Shown: positions 1 through 7,089 of the stretch, piece after piece
How positions within the stretch are numbered: the first letter of the stretch is position 1
How the letters are laid out: each line of letters begins with the position of its first letter
Origin: Candidatus Nanohaloarchaea archaeon
GTDB lineage: Archaea; EX4484-52; GLR71
Length of the DNA stretch: 9,711 bases
Direction: 5' to 3'
Assembly: GCA_030636615.1 (NCBI GenBank)
Contig: DAOVWP010000016.1
Coordinates: 1 to 9,711, forward strand
Program-made: the position numbers and the translations under genes
The notes under the pieces: model-generated
The model's input: the letters and a program-made list of their open reading frames with translations, nothing else
Told to the model about the DNA's origin: nothing
Databases searched by the model: none

Positions 1-1405
1 AACCAATTTCTTTAAGGACCATATCAGATATCATCATCTCTCTTTTACTCAAATCAAGATTATCAAAAAAGTTCCTTGCATTAAATATTGACATATCAGT
101 CACATCAATAATAGACTTACCATTGATCTTTACAGCAAGTATCTCCTTTTTCAACCGCTTACCCCTGCACATCTCACATTCTCTGGTAGTCATGAACTTC
201 TGGATATCATGCCTTCTGTGCTCGGAATGAGTTTCACGATACAACCTGCTCAGGTTTTGTATGACTCCCTCAAACACAGTGCTGACATTCCACCCACCCT
301 CAGTATTCTGATGCTTATAACTAAAACTGATCTTATCTCCATTCGAACCATACAAAATAACAGACATCTGCTCTGAAGTAAGCTCTTCAACAGGTGTATA
401 TATAGAAAAACCATAATGCTCCGCAACAGATCTAAGCCTCTGCATATAAAAACTGCCTGCCTTGTTACCCCAGGGGACAATAGCGCCTTCGGATATAGAA
501 AAAGTCTTGTCAGGTATCACAATATCAGGATCAACCTCAAGCTTTACACCAAGCCCATGACAATCAGGACACGCGCCATATGGACTATTGAACGAAAACA
601 TCCTTGGCGAAAACTCTGGCAGACTCAGATCACACTTCGGACAACAATACTTCTGACTGAACATAACTCTCTTCCCTGACTTCACTTCCTCAATCACCAC
701 AAGACCATCAGATTCGCCAAGCGCAACATCCACAGACTCGGTTATCCTCTCCTTCAGATCACAATCAACCACAACACGATCAACAATTACCTCAATATCA
801 TGCTTCTTATTCTTATCAAGATCAAACTCTTTCTCAACATCTGCAATCTTCCCATCAACCCTTACCCTGAGAAATCCTTTTTTGGAAAGATCTTTCATCA
901 GATTACAAAATTCCCCTTTCTTCCCGCGCACCACAGGAGAGAGTATCATAATACTGACATCACTCTCTAATTTGTAAATCTTATCAACAATCTCTTTCCT
1001 GCTCTGTCTACATATCTCTATCCCGCAATCCGGACAATGTGGATGTCCAATCCTTGCAAAAAGCAGTCTCAGATAATCATAGATCTCAGTAACAGTCCCG
1101 ACAGTTGAGCGCGGATTCCTTGAAGATGACTTCTGATCGATTGATATAGAAGGAGATAACCCATCTATAGAATCCACATCTGGTTTGCTCATTAGCCCAA
1201 GAAACTGCCGCGCGTATGATGAAAGAGATTCAACATAACGCCTCTGCCCTTCAGCATAGATTGTATCAAAAGCAAGAGAAGATTTGCCTGAACCGCTCAG
1301 ACCGGTAATGACTGTAATCTTATTTCTGGGGATATTGATATCTATATTTTTAAGGTTATTCTGCCTTGCTCCTTTTATGATGATTTCCTTTTTTTCCTGA
1401 TCCAT
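1..1405 (-). CDS. uvrA: UvrA, excinuclease ABC ATPase subunit (N-terminal half, cut by window edge)
   Basis: UvrA is the dimeric ABC ATPase that scans DNA for bulky damage and loads UvrB in bacterial-type nucleotide excision repair, acting in the cytoplasm. I translated 468 codons from ATG at 1405; the gene runs off the left edge and the usual length is about 940 residues, so roughly half is present. Visible are the first Walker A (GLSGSGKSS, residues 35-43), the signature stretch RRYVESLSSYARQFL (55-69), the UvrB-binding region around 115-250, and a zinc module with C255-x2-C258 and C279-x2-C282 followed by the typical HGLG. A second conserved pair, C410-x2-C413 in CEMCRGKRL, matches the family. 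An upstream ATG in the leader is out of frame. A TATA box about 30 bp upstream suggests a leaderless transcript. Archaeal uvrABC genes are generally regarded as acquired from bacteria. Identification is very secure. Confidence 0.98.
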   Translation of the reverse strand, partial: MDQEKKEIIIKGARQNNLKNIDINIPRNKITVITGLSGSGKSSLAFDTIYAEGQRRYVESLSSYARQFLGLMSKPDVDSIDGLSPSISIDQKSSSRNPRSTVGTVTEIYDYLRLLFARIGHPHCPDCGIEICRQSRKEIVDKIYKLESDVSIMILSPVVRGKKGEFCNLMKDLSKKGFLRVRVDGKIADVEKEFDLDKNKKHDIEVIVDRVVVDCDLKERITESVDVALGESDGLVVIEEVKSGKRVMFSQKYCCPKCDLSLPEFSPRMFSFNSPYGACPDCHGLGVKLEVDPDIVIPDKTFSISEGAIVPWGNKAGSFYMQRLRSVAEHYGFSIYTPVEELTSEQMSVILYGSNGDKISFSYKHQNTEGGWNVSTVFEGVIQNLSRLYRETHSEHRRHDIQKFMTTRECEMCRGKRLKKEILAVKINGKSIIDVTDMSIFNARNFFDNLDLSKREMMISDMVLKEIG

Positions 1406-1431
1406 TATAGGCAATCATAACAACGCGAAGG

Positions 1432-1439
1432 TTTATAAA
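1432..1439 (-). promoter_or_regulatory. TATA box of uvrA
   Basis: The minus strand reads TTTATAAA here, centred about 30 bp before the uvrA ATG at 1405. In archaea transcription starts about 25 bp downstream of the TATA centre, so the transcript would begin at or within a few bases of the ATG, leaving no room for a Shine-Dalgarno site. This is inferred from spacing only. Confidence 0.6.
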
Positions 1440-1454
1440 TAATTACATATGTTC

Positions 1455-1469
1455 GGGCCGGTTGGGCCG
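1455..1469. repeat. GC-rich short direct repeat between divergent promoters
   Basis: GGGCCG occurs twice, separated by GTT, in an otherwise very AT-rich spacer between uvrA and the membrane protein gene. Each copy contains the palindrome GGCC. It lies just upstream of the uvrA TATA box and about 70 bp upstream of the opposite TATA box. Its role is unknown; it could bind a regulator shared by the two divergent genes, or be fortuitous. Confidence 0.3.
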
Positions 1470-1540
1470 CTAAAAATGTACATAAAAACAATAAAAATAA
1501 CATAAATCCGCCCAAAAATATTCCCAAAGATCTTATGATA

Positions 1541-1550
1541 TTTTATATAT
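1541..1550 (+). promoter_or_regulatory. TATA box of the membrane protease-like gene; decides its start
   Basis: TTTTATATAT is centred about 28 bp upstream of the ATG at 1574, the classic spacing for a leaderless archaeal transcript. The longest ORF opens at 1535, but that ATG lies before this TATA box and would not be transcribed from it, which argues for the start at 1574. Confidence 0.6.
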
Positions 1551-1573
1551 ATCACAAAAACAAAATCAACTCC

Positions 1574-3976
1574 ATGAAGGATACTCTCAAAGGATATATA
1601 CTCCTTGCTTTTAAGATATCCATAATTCTCATTGCAATAGGCGATGTATTCTCATTACTTCCCGAATCCCTCGATATTTTTGACAAGATACTCACTTCAA
1701 TCATTCTTCTATGGCTATGGTTTGGCATAAAACCATCCAGACTTCTCTTCGGCAACTACAATAGACTTCTCGATATCATCATGATAACAGGATTCTATAT
1801 ACTTTCCCTTGACACATACACTACAGCTGCAGCAAAAATAGAATATCAAGCACCATATGTAACCGAAATATTTCACGGATTCGGCATTGAGACAGTAACC
1901 AGCTTTTTCAACTGGATTTTATACAATCTGCAAAGCTCATATACAGCAACAAAAATCAGCATCTTTTCGCTTCAGGCAGGTTCTGCCATACTTATTGCTC
2001 TGGCAATCTACATAGCCATAAAACATAAACCAAACAAAGATTCCATAACAGGATGTATTTTCAGTTTCTTCTCAAAAAAAGACAATTCATGGAATAGATT
2101 TTCTTCATCCAGGATATTCATACCGCTAAGATTTATATTTTCTTTCCTGCTCATGCTTTCATTTTTCTTATTCGTAGTAAACCTGATAAACCAATGGTTC
2201 ATCGTATCTATCGACAAGTCAATCTTCATCATCGGTGTCCTGTTTGCAGTAAAAGACATAGAAAACACAAAATCCAAAACACTGAACAAAATTGGTCAGT
2301 TTGACGAAATGCTCATAAAAAACATAACTGATCTCTTCACAAAAAGAGACAAATTCTATCTCGGTGTCGGCATAATACTCATATTCCACATTTTAAGCGA
2401 CCTTGCAACATTCTTTTTCCCATATTTGTTAAATTTAAGCAAAGAAGCATTCTACTTTGACTCGCTTGGTCGTGAACTCCTGCACCAGTCTTTTTACCAT
2501 CACCTGACAACAGAGACAATCTCAGGCATACAGATCTTCTCTTTCCCGCTCATATATATGATGGTTGCAATAGGTATTGTTTCAATGATGCTCTTTCTTA
2601 TAATCTGCTCGTTCCTTATGCTTTACGAAAAAAATCTTAAACAGATCATCTCAAAAAAATCATCTTCCATACCGATAGTGATTGCATTCATATCAATACT
2701 TGTCTACTTCGCAGCTCCCATGATCAGCCAGCAGGCGATAATACCTACAGAAGACATATATACCAACGCAGAAGGTCTGATCGGTGTAGATTTCCTTACC
2801 GCAAAAATGTCTGAGGTCATTATAATGGAGCCGACAGCGCTCGCATTTTGCGCAATAATCCTTTCTGCTACACTTCTTTTCGTCTTCGGACAGAGGATAA
2901 ATAAATTCCTTGGAGTGATAATCTATGTCGCAAGCATATCTTTCTTTGCCAACTACATAGGGAACTACTTGCTTTCATCTGCAAATTACTCAACTGAGAT
3001 AATAAAATATCTCTATTCCTCAGGAGATTATCTGATAGCAACAATAATTGCCATAATGATGCTGCTCAGCATAATATTCTACACATTAGGATTCATACTT
3101 TTCGCATACAAATCATCAAGATACATCATAGAACACATGAAAGACGACCTTCAGGACAACAGACTCATCATCATCTGGGCAGGACTCATAATATTGATTT
3201 CAATGATACTGGTATCATTAGGCAAACTGGAAATCCTTACAAGCGTAATAACCGGTAGTTTCATATTCGCATTAGCATTTTATAATGAATGTAAAGGAAC
3301 AGATGAGAACCATGATGATTTTGTCCTTGCTATCAACTTCCTCATATTCTCTTTCCTTATTGTCAACATATTATCATACATTACCACAAGCTTGTTTGAA
3401 GTTGAAAAAACAGTGATGTACTTTGTCAATCAGAGCTTTATCCTTATCTCAGCAATATATTTTATTCAGTTTTTCAGACTGAAAATAAAGATAAGCCTGC
3501 CAAAAACAAAAAAGATACTAAAGGTTGCATATATTGGAATAATCGCAGGACTGTTCTTCTACCTACTGAACGAACCGGTAGAAACTTTTTTCAACGGCAA
3601 CATTCTCCTGATCTTACTTTTTACCTTCATGATAGCCACATCAGAAGAACTGATATTCCGTTTTTTCATATTCAAGATATCCGAAAAAGTTTTCTCATAT
3701 CATCAATCACAGATAATCCAGAGCACAATTTTCACTCTGATCCATTTCATGAATATAAAAATAATCTGGTACCACTTCAAATATCACTCAGAAATTTTCA
3801 TTTTTGATTTCCCCGTACTATTCCTGCTATATTTCACAGGACTTTTTGTTTTCGGATATGTTATGGGTATAATTGCGCATGGTAAAGACAAAAATCTAGA
3901 AAAGAATATAAAATATGCAATACTTGCCCACTGGATAACCAACTTCATACTAATACTCATGACAATGTATTTCTGA
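1574..3976 (+). CDS. Large polytopic membrane protein with C-terminal CPBP (CAAX/Rce1-type) protease domain
   Basis: With ATG at 1574 the product is 800 residues, almost entirely hydrophobic, with some 18-20 likely membrane segments (for example near 7-29, 134-150, 181-204, 261-287, 321-351, 418-438, 486-512, 530-549, 583-604, 649-665 and 781-799). The last 160 residues carry the three CPBP motifs: EExxxR (E691, E692, R696), FxxxH (F720, H724) and HxxxN (H786, N790). In this family these polar residues sit within the membrane, activate water with metal or by direct catalysis, and cleave near prenylated or peptide C-termini; others are scaffolds. All key residues are intact, so activity is plausible. 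Typical CPBP proteins have about 200-300 residues; I do not recognise the 640-residue membrane region in front. The gene sits between uvrA and uvrB but on the opposite strand, so a repair role is not implied. Substrate is unknown. Family call for the C-terminus is firm; overall function is not. Confidence 0.85.
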   Translation: MKDTLKGYILLAFKISIILIAIGDVFSLLPESLDIFDKILTSIILLWLWFGIKPSRLLFGNYNRLLDIIMITGFYILSLDTYTTAAAKIEYQAPYVTEIFHGFGIETVTSFFNWILYNLQSSYTATKISIFSLQAGSAILIALAIYIAIKHKPNKDSITGCIFSFFSKKDNSWNRFSSSRIFIPLRFIFSFLLMLSFFLFVVNLINQWFIVSIDKSIFIIGVLFAVKDIENTKSKTLNKIGQFDEMLIKNITDLFTKRDKFYLGVGIILIFHILSDLATFFFPYLLNLSKEAFYFDSLGRELLHQSFYHHLTTETISGIQIFSFPLIYMMVAIGIVSMMLFLIICSFLMLYEKNLKQIISKKSSSIPIVIAFISILVYFAAPMISQQAIIPTEDIYTNAEGLIGVDFLTAKMSEVIIMEPTALAFCAIILSATLLFVFGQRINKFLGVIIYVASISFFANYIGNYLLSSANYSTEIIKYLYSSGDYLIATIIAIMMLLSIIFYTLGFILFAYKSSRYIIEHMKDDLQDNRLIIIWAGLIILISMILVSLGKLEILTSVITGSFIFALAFYNECKGTDENHDDFVLAINFLIFSFLIVNILSYITTSLFEVEKTVMYFVNQSFILISAIYFIQFFRLKIKISLPKTKKILKVAYIGIIAGLFFYLLNEPVETFFNGNILLILLFTFMIATSEELIFRFFIFKISEKVFSYHQSQIIQSTIFTLIHFMNIKIIWYHFKYHSEIFIFDFPVLFLLYFTGLFVFGYVMGIIAHGKDKNLEKNIKYAILAHWITNFILILMTMYF

Positions 3977-5944
3977 TCATTTCGAAGTCTTTCCAATCCG
4001 GTCTTTAAGCAATCTTATCTTATCTCTCAACTCAATTGCCCTCTCAAACTCAAGCTGTTCGGATGCGAGATTCATATCATATTCAAGCATCTCAATTAGG
4101 GGAGATACATCTTTCATAGGAATCTTAGACATATCTTCAGCCTTTTCCTCTTCTACAATTCGCTCAGCAATAACCTTGACAATAGTCTTTGGCACAATAT
4201 TATGCTTCTTATTATACGCAATCTGCATATCTCTTCTCCGATCAGTCTCACTAAGCGCTCCCTTGATAGACTTTGTAATGACATCAGCATACAGGATAAC
4301 TCTTCCTTCTGAATTCCTTGATGCCCTTCCAATTGTCTGTATAAGTGATCTCTTATCCCTGAGAAAACCTTCTTTATCAGCATCCATTATAGCAACAAGC
4401 GACACTTCAGGAATATCAAGACCTTCACGCAGAAGATTTACCCCAACCAAGACATCATACTCTTTCAGTCTCAGTTTCCTTATGATCTCCACCCGCTCAA
4501 GAGTATCCACGCCGGAATGCAGATACTGCACAGCAATACCTTTCTCAGATAAATAATCAGTAAGCTCTTCCGACATCTTCTTTGTAAGAGTAGTTACAAG
4601 GATCCTGAACCTATTCTTGATCTGCAACTTAATCTCTTTCAAAAGATCAGCCACCTGACCTTTTATTGGCCGAATCTCAACAACAGGATCAACAAGACCT
4701 GTAGGTCTCACAATCTGCTCCACAACATTGTTGCTGACTTTAAATTCATAATCTGCCGGAGTCGCAGACATAAACACAACATCTTTGATCCTCTTCTCAA
4801 ATTCAGAAAACTTAAGCGGCCTGTTGTCAAGAGCAGAAGGAAGCCTGAAACCATAATCAATAAGATTTTCCTTCCGGACCTTATCACCATGATACATCCC
4901 ATTAAGTTGTGGAACTGTAACATGCGATTCATCAATTACAATAAGAAAGTTATCAGGGAAAAAATCAATAAGAGTATATGGAGGCTCTCCAGCCTTGCGC
5001 TTGTCAAAATGCCTGGAATAGTTCTCTATGCCTGAACAGTATCCGCTCTCTTTCATTATCTCAAGATCATACAAAGTCCTCTGTTTAAGCCTTTGCGCCT
5101 CAACAATCTTTCCATCAGACTCAAGCGCACCAATCTGTTCATCAAGTTCTTTCTCAATAGAGCATATTGCATCCTCAAACTTATCATCAGAAGTAATAAA
5201 ATGTTTTGATGGATAAATCACAAAATCATCAAGCTCATCAACAACATCACCGCTAACAGGATCAATCCGAAAAATCCTCTGTATCCGCTCAGCAAAAGCA
5301 TCAACCCGTATTATGAAATCATCATAAGGCAGATAGATATCAAACACATCCCCCTTAACCCTGAAAGTTCCTCTTGAAAGAGCCATATCATTCCTGCTGT
5401 ACTGCATATGCACAAGCCGGGAGATCATATCTTTCCTTTTGAACTTATCCCCAACCTTCAGATAATATATAAATTCCCTGTACGAATCAGGAGAACCCAG
5501 TCCATATATACAAGAAACAGAAGAGACAACAATAACATCTTTCCTGGTAAGAAGGGAAGTAGTGGCATGAAGCCTCATAATATCAATTTTCTCATTTATG
5601 GAAGCATCCTTGGAAATATAAAGATCTTTATGAGGAACATACGCTTCAGGCTGATAATAATCATAATATGACACAAAATATTCAACAGCATTATCAGGGA
5701 AAAATGTCTTGAACTCATTATATAACTGTGCCGCAAGGGTCTTGTTATGGGTAAGAATAAGTGTAGGTTTCTGCACTTTTGATATCACATTGGCTACAGT
5801 AAAAGTCTTACCTGAACCGGTAACACCAAGAAGTGTCTGGAAATGCTTACCCTCAGCAATACCTTCAGACAGATCATCAATAGCTTTAATCTGATCACCT
5901 TTTGGAGAAAACTCAGACATGATCCTGAACTCTTTTTCACTCAT
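3977..5944 (-). CDS. uvrB: UvrB, excinuclease ABC helicase-like subunit
   Basis: UvrB receives damaged DNA from UvrA, verifies the lesion with its beta-hairpin and recruits UvrC for incision. With ATG at 5944 the protein has 655 residues, normal for the family. Walker A is GVTGSGKT (40-47). The tyrosine-rich hairpin base YYDYYQPEAY lies at 93-102. The DESH box is at 338-341, SATP at 393-396, the motif V region VGVNLLREGLDIPE at 500-513, and QTIGRASR at 536-543. A C-terminal UVR domain (about 615-650), which contacts UvrC, ends the protein. The longer ORF starts at 5968, but the M at 5944 gives MSEKEFRIMSEF, aligning with the N-terminus of bacterial UvrB, and lies about 28 bp from a TATA box. 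Its stop codon abuts that of the convergent membrane protein gene. No UvrC is in the window. Confidence 0.98.
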   Translation of the reverse strand: MSEKEFRIMSEFSPKGDQIKAIDDLSEGIAEGKHFQTLLGVTGSGKTFTVANVISKVQKPTLILTHNKTLAAQLYNEFKTFFPDNAVEYFVSYYDYYQPEAYVPHKDLYISKDASINEKIDIMRLHATTSLLTRKDVIVVSSVSCIYGLGSPDSYREFIYYLKVGDKFKRKDMISRLVHMQYSRNDMALSRGTFRVKGDVFDIYLPYDDFIIRVDAFAERIQRIFRIDPVSGDVVDELDDFVIYPSKHFITSDDKFEDAICSIEKELDEQIGALESDGKIVEAQRLKQRTLYDLEIMKESGYCSGIENYSRHFDKRKAGEPPYTLIDFFPDNFLIVIDESHVTVPQLNGMYHGDKVRKENLIDYGFRLPSALDNRPLKFSEFEKRIKDVVFMSATPADYEFKVSNNVVEQIVRPTGLVDPVVEIRPIKGQVADLLKEIKLQIKNRFRILVTTLTKKMSEELTDYLSEKGIAVQYLHSGVDTLERVEIIRKLRLKEYDVLVGVNLLREGLDIPEVSLVAIMDADKEGFLRDKRSLIQTIGRASRNSEGRVILYADVITKSIKGALSETDRRRDMQIAYNKKHNIVPKTIVKVIAERIVEEEKAEDMSKIPMKDVSPLIEMLEYDMNLASEQLEFERAIELRDKIRLLKDRIGKTSK

Positions 5945-5967
5945 AATCCAAGATATAAAACACATCA

Positions 5968-5975
5968 TTTATAAA
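5968..5975 (-). promoter_or_regulatory. TATA box of uvrB; decides its start
   Basis: TTTATAAA is centred about 28 bp upstream of ATG 5944, predicting a leaderless message. The alternative upstream ATG at 5968 overlaps this box and so is unlikely to be within the transcript. Confidence 0.6.
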
Positions 5976-6024
5976 TTATTCCACAATACATGGCCGATAG
6001 ACACACAAGAGATATAACAATTAA

Positions 6025-6033
6025 TTTATATAA
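6025..6033 (+). promoter_or_regulatory. Probable TATA box of the 98-codon orphan gene
   Basis: TTTATATAA lies about 40 bp upstream of the TTG start at 6069. A start of transcription near 6055 would leave a leader of roughly 14 bases, just enough to contain the Shine-Dalgarno sequence at 6059-6063. The whole spacer is very AT-rich, so other TATA-like strings exist and the exact box is uncertain. Confidence 0.4.
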
Positions 6034-6068
6034 TTTAATATATTTATTATTACTTATAGGTGATATAA

Positions 6069-6365
6069 TTGGGTATTCTTGAAATTACGAAAACTGATAA
6101 CGTCAAAAATCCATACAAGATGTATTGTATTGACGAACTACATACAGTATTAATAAAAAAATTTGATTCAGAAGAGTACGAAATCCACAATTACACTGAA
6201 GAAGAATACAAACAATTTCTTAAAAATAACAAAAATCAGTACTCAAAGGAAATTAAATTAGTTGCTTTTGATGAACAACTTTTAATAAATCAATTCAACA
6301 GAGCTAAAAATCAAGAAAAAGAAAAAAGATATTTCAACAATGTTTGCAAATCTTTTCTTGAATAG
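6069..6365 (+). CDS. Small soluble hypothetical protein, AT-rich, TTG start
   Basis: I do not recognise this 98-residue protein. It starts at TTG with a good Shine-Dalgarno site, GGTGA at 6059-6063, five bases upstream; the same spacing precedes the filament-cluster genes. There is no ATG near the beginning that would give a better start. The product is hydrophilic and highly charged, rich in Lys, Glu, Asn and Tyr, without membrane segment or signal peptide. The N-terminal half looks mixed alpha/beta, and the last third (about 70-98) looks helical. Two cysteines (near residues 19 and 93) do not form a metal motif. Base composition is conspicuously low, near 25% G+C by a rough count, well below guaB and uvrB. 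The gene is transcribed divergently from uvrB and ends 28 bp from the convergent regulator gene. A recently acquired gene or fast-evolving orphan fits; coding status is supported by the Shine-Dalgarno site and protein-like composition. Confidence 0.7.
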   Translation: MGILEITKTDNVKNPYKMYCIDELHTVLIKKFDSEEYEIHNYTEEEYKQFLKNNKNQYSKEIKLVAFDEQLLINQFNRAKNQEKEKRYFNNVCKSFLE

Positions 6366-6393
6366 ATACAAACAAATCTTCAAAAAGATAAAG

Positions 6394-7008
6394 CTACCTC
6401 TTTATATATCTCAAAAGAACAACAATAGCAGCAGCAATAACAATAACAGTTATCATCTCAGCTAAAGGCAGTTTTCCATCAACAAAATAATCAAGATATC
6501 CAACTCCTTCTTCAACACTAACAACATCTGAAGATGCTTCAGCAGCAACATTCATAAAAACCTCTTCTGCACCACCACCTATAGCATCTTTTGAACGGAC
6601 AGCAGAATCCGACGCCATCATAACAGGACCACCATCTTCTCCGGATAATACCTTCCCAAAATTCAACTTTGACCCAAGACTTAACACAGAACCCACCAGA
6701 GCAACAGAAGAAAGCCCAAGAGCAACCCATATACTTTTCCTCTGCGGCTGCAGAACACATTTACCTTTCTCAGTAAGCTCATAATATTTCCATTTATGCC
6801 CTTCATCCCTTTGAATGATAAGACCTGAGGAACAAAGCACTTCAAGATGTTCCTTAACAGCAGAAACAGACATACAAAGACATCTTGACAACTCAGAAAG
6901 CGTCTTTCTGCGCTCCATCAACTCTTTCAATATATTAACTCTGGTATCAGCAGCAAGAGCTTTAAATGTCTCCCGATCAAGAATAATCTTATCTTCATGA
7001 TCAAACAT
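6394..7008 (-). CDS. Membrane-anchored ArsR-like winged-helix transcriptional regulator
   Basis: The 204-residue product starts with an ArsR-type winged helix (about 12-83): helices around FKALAADTRVNILKEL, then the HTH with recognition helix near 47-60 (SVSAVKEHLEVL), and a wing ending in KWKYYELTEKG. This is followed by one hydrophobic segment (about 92-112), a roughly 70-residue glycine-, acid- and alanine-rich loop (113-180), and a second hydrophobic segment (181-200) closed by the positive tail RYIKR. The expected topology places the DNA-binding domain and C-terminus in the cytoplasm and the loop outside, a one-component design in which an envelope signal could reach DNA directly. C43 and C45 lie in the turn of the HTH but do not align with the classic ArsR metal site, so metal sensing is only speculative. 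The gene follows guaB on the same strand after 81 bp but has its own TATA box. Target and signal are unknown. Confidence 0.85.
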   Translation of the reverse strand: MFDHEDKIILDRETFKALAADTRVNILKELMERRKTLSELSRCLCMSVSAVKEHLEVLCSSGLIIQRDEGHKWKYYELTEKGKCVLQPQRKSIWVALGLSSVALVGSVLSLGSKLNFGKVLSGEDGGPVMMASDSAVRSKDAIGGGAEEVFMNVAAEASSDVVSVEEGVGYLDYFVDGKLPLAEMITVIVIAAAIVVLLRYIKR

Positions 7009-7030
7009 AAACAGATATAAACAGACCAGC

Positions 7031-7038
7031 TATATAAA
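7031..7038 (-). promoter_or_regulatory. TATA box of the membrane regulator gene
   Basis: The minus strand reads TTTATATA, centred about 27 bp before the ATG at 7008, predicting a leaderless transcript independent of guaB. Confidence 0.6.
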
Positions 7039-7064
7039 ACCAACTATTTGTTTCGGTAAACACC

Positions 7065-7088
7065 AAAAGAAACAATAATATCAAAAAA
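7065..7088 (-). terminator. Possible T-tract terminator after guaB
   Basis: Just after the guaB stop the minus strand has a run of six T (7088-7083) and then TTTCTTTT (7072-7065) without a hairpin. Archaeal RNA polymerase terminates on oligo-T stretches in the non-template strand, so this is a reasonable terminator separating guaB from the regulator gene. Motif evidence only. Confidence 0.35.
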
Positions 7089-7089
7089 T

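Noticed and set aside
38..62. Possible repeat-like A/T and TC-rich runs near the left edge
   Set aside because: These are ordinary codons of uvrA on the minus strand.
416..679. Open frame of 87 codons on the plus strand inside uvrA
   Set aside because: It is antisense to highly conserved UvrA sequence, has low-complexity composition with no recognisable features, and no promoter or Shine-Dalgarno site.
1535..1573. Upstream ATG at 1535 as start of the membrane protease-like gene, adding 13 residues
   Set aside because: It lies before the best TATA box (1541-1550), has no Shine-Dalgarno site, and the extra residues are hydrophilic and Lys/Asn-rich, unlike the protein that follows; ATG 1574 has ideal leaderless spacing.
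4176..4556. Open frame of 126 codons on the plus strand opposite uvrB
   Set aside because: Ser/Leu/Arg-rich composition is typical of the reverse complement of a conserved gene; it lies opposite helicase motifs V and VI of UvrB.
5945..5968. Upstream ATG at 5968 as uvrB start
   Set aside because: It overlaps the TATA box; family alignment supports ATG 5944.
6366..6393. 28-bp gap between convergent genes examined for a hairpin terminator
   Set aside because: No convincing stem or long T-run is present on either strand.
6394..7008. C43-x-C45 in the wHTH domain as an ArsR metal-sensing site
   Set aside because: When the recognition helices are aligned, these cysteines do not fall on the ArsR ELCVCDL cysteine positions, so metal sensing is not supported.
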